Source: Acanthaster planci (taxonomy: Eukaryota; Echinodermata; Asteroidea; Valvatida; Acanthasteridae). From it: DNA of 22,881 nucleotides. Positions 12,601-15,600 of the stretch are shown here, piece by piece; the stretch's first letter is position 1; every line of letters begins with the position of its first letter. Below the pieces are notes generated by a model that worked only from the letters and a program-made list of their open reading frames with translations, was not told where the DNA came from and made no database searches. The position numbers and the translations under genes are program-made. Location: NCBI RefSeq assembly GCF_001949145.1, contig NW_019091456.1, forward strand, positions 925,224-948,104, written 5' to 3'.

Positions 12601-15600
12601 TTTTGCATATTTTTTGCTTGCTGTTTTAACCACTTTGTGCCGGGGCATTTTTCAACGTTGATGGTGCTGGGCCGGCATGACTATCATTTTTTCCTTTTTC
12701 AAAATCCTTTAAAAATTCATCATTCCATTTAACGGTCGTTTATAGCCGCACGAAGTAATCTTTAGGCACTACTCTAAGTTGACAGATGACCTTCATTGAC
12801 GCCCGAGTATTTCAGCCAGGCCTGCAGCCTTGTAAACAGAGCCCAGATTGTGCGGTGTTGTATAGCTGTCTTTTGTTCACGAACCTGGCTCAGTGCACTG
12901 CTGACCTCTTTTCAATAGGGGCCAGATTAGCGTGCAGCGGTGCTGTGTGGCTCATCGCTGCGGTGGTGGAGTGTTTTTGTCCCCGGTGGTAATCCGCTTG
13001 CTCTCAATGCCCCAGACCCTGGTATATGGNAAAGATAAGCAACTACTTCAAAGAGCAGAAGATGAAGTTTTGTACATCATCATGCGGTTCAATTGCTTTA
13101 TTGACCAAGTGTTTTCGACCAGTTTGCGTTGAATATTTGAGAAAATGAAAATGTAAAACTCTTTTGAGTATTGAGTTATTCCACTTTGCTCAGTCTATTC
13201 GGGGAGTAGAATTCAGCTTATCGACTGATCTCAGCTTTCGTTTGGATCTTAACTCTGAATTTCACCCATTTTCAACACCTGCTCTGTACAGATCTATGGG
13301 ACTGTTTTTAGGGTCATGCATATTTTTTGCTTGCTGCTTTAAGGTTGTTTGTATGCCTGCACTCAGAATAGGTACATTTGTTTTCTTTGCTTTCCTGTGC
13401 TCTTGACAGGTCGTCGTCGGTCTACCTGGACGGTCAGCTGGAGTGGGACACCTTCCAGCTCATGCTGTCGCGCTCCAGCACCCCGGACCTGATCAAGATG
13501 ACCGGCCGGCTGGAGGAGTTCTTCAGCCAGCAGTTCCAGAGCAGCAAGCGCATGCTGGCCTCCTGGCAGCTTGGGGGGTCCAGCGGCGTGTCCAGCCAGC
13601 CGTCCAGCGAGGGGACGCGGACGGGCAGCGAGAGCAGCAGCACGCGCAGTCTGGAGCGGCTTACCATGCAGGGTGAGCAGGGAACTTTTCTCTCCGTCCT
13701 CCTGCTATCTCAACGGTCAATTTCTTACTATTGTGCTCGTTTGAGATGCAGAATATCAAGGTGTGCGGCCCTGTTAAAAATGCATCAGAGTTTGTACAGG
13801 TTTCCATGTGATGGCTCAAACAGCCAGGGCGCAGAATTCTCCTATTTTTCGTAAGGAAAGAAAACTCTCTTAAAGAGGAAATTTAGAATGACCAAACAGA
13901 GACAGAAATTTTTATTATTTTTGAAATGTGCCCATACCTGCCAACATTGCGAAGTCAGAATTTGGGAAACCCATTTACCGAGTCCATATCAAAACAAACA
14001 GCCAGGCGAGAGAAGCATTTACTGTAACGTGTACGTGTGTGCATGTGTAAAAACTTCCATTTTGACATCTACAAATAGCACCCCCTTTTTGCAAATAATG
14101 CCCTCTTGTTTTGCAAAGTGCCCTCTTTACCCAGGACTTTTTTATTTAACACATTTTGTCTTTTTATGGAAATTGGAATGTTCCGATTTTGCAGTCTGAA
14201 AACTTGGAAACTGGGACAGTTCTGATTAAATCAGGACAGTTGGCAGGCACACCCTCCATTAGTTCACCATACCCCCCAAATGTACATGCCGTAGGTTTTT
14301 GTTCAGACAAACGGCCCCACGTCGTAAGCATAAAAGTACTCAGGACTAGGCCTTTTTTAAACATTGCAATAGGAGATTACTATAATTATGAACCAAATGA
14401 TGTTTGAGCACCTGCTTGTCGAGTTCCTGACGTTATGCAGAAATTGAAGAAGAAATTTGTAAGTACAGTTGGATACACCTGAGGAGATTATAAACTTGAA
14501 AAGTCTATACGAGAAGGTGCATGTGTTTGCAAATTGCCAGTGCTTTTAAAAAGAGTTTCAATACTGTTCCCCAGCTGAGAGGAACTACCATCGCCACTGG
14601 CAACCGGCCTTTGCCCTCCTGCGCAGCTGCCGCTCCAACAGCAAGCTCCTGCCACCGCAGTGGCACGCCGGCAACCTGACGCTGGGCGGCCACGTCCTGC
14701 TGAGCGGCCAGCGCACCTTGCTGGCCTGCTTCCATGGTATCAACTTCCGGGCCAGTTCCTGGGCTCTTTTCACCTTGCAGGAGCCCCAGCTGCACTTTGA
14801 GACTGAGGCCGTCCCCATCAGGCCCAGCAAGAGCGATGGTATGGCCACCGTTCACCCTTCATTTTATTTATGATTTTAGTGTTGCTCATCAAACAACACA
14901 AAACAAGGATAGCAACACAGATCAACGCAGGATACATGACTGCGCATTCTTTGTTACAATTTAGTTTCTTCCAGTGTGGCCAGTGGAGGCCACGGCCTCC
15001 CCTCCCCCCAAAAGTTGCCATATTGTGTCTTTGAAAGGTGATTTTTTTTTTATCTATTTCTTTCCCATCCTTCCAAGCGTGTACAAACCCCCAGAAACGT
15101 GTAGCCTCATCCCTCAGAAAGGACATAACAGATTACGTGAAAAACTTTCATTCATTTTTTGGCCACCCTCTGCAACAAGTTTGCGCCCCTTTCCCCCAAA
15201 TAAATTTGGTTCTGGATCCACCTTGGGTCAGTACTATAACGTCAAACAATAATTTGGCGAGCGTTGAAAAAATCTCATACAGCTGTCGTGTCACGAAATA
15301 ATTGATTGCAGGCCAAGATGGAACCAACATCATCGAGGACCTGGTCTTCAACCTAGGCCACAATCAGACAGAGAGGGGTGAAGGGTCAATGGGAGTCATC
15401 TACCGGGTCACCCGTACCGAGCGTCACCACTTCCCTACCAATGGAACCATCGATCAGTGTTTCCACTACGTCTGTGCTATCAAAGCTCCCGAAGGTAAAG
15501 CCTGGAGATGTGTCCTCATATCATGTGATGGGACGGACCTGTCCTTATGCAGATACAAGTTGATACAAGTACATAAAAAAGTCCTTGTACAAATATATAC

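Larger units (their letters stand above)
11051..13409 (+). other. Intron 12 (2.36 kb), the most repeat-rich intron
   Basis: From donor gtgggc to acceptor cctgtgctcttgacag. In order it holds a C-rich, G-poor stretch with a 104-bp tandem repeat (11062-11560), an AT-rich segment, and a TTAA-type element plus flank present twice (11759-13338). Single N positions lie at 11758 and 13030. Confidence 0.85.

Noticed and set aside
14505-14855. 116-codon minus-strand frame over exon 14
   Set aside because: Shadow of a GC-rich exon; the + strand frame matches BLTP1 closely and joins its neighbours in phase.
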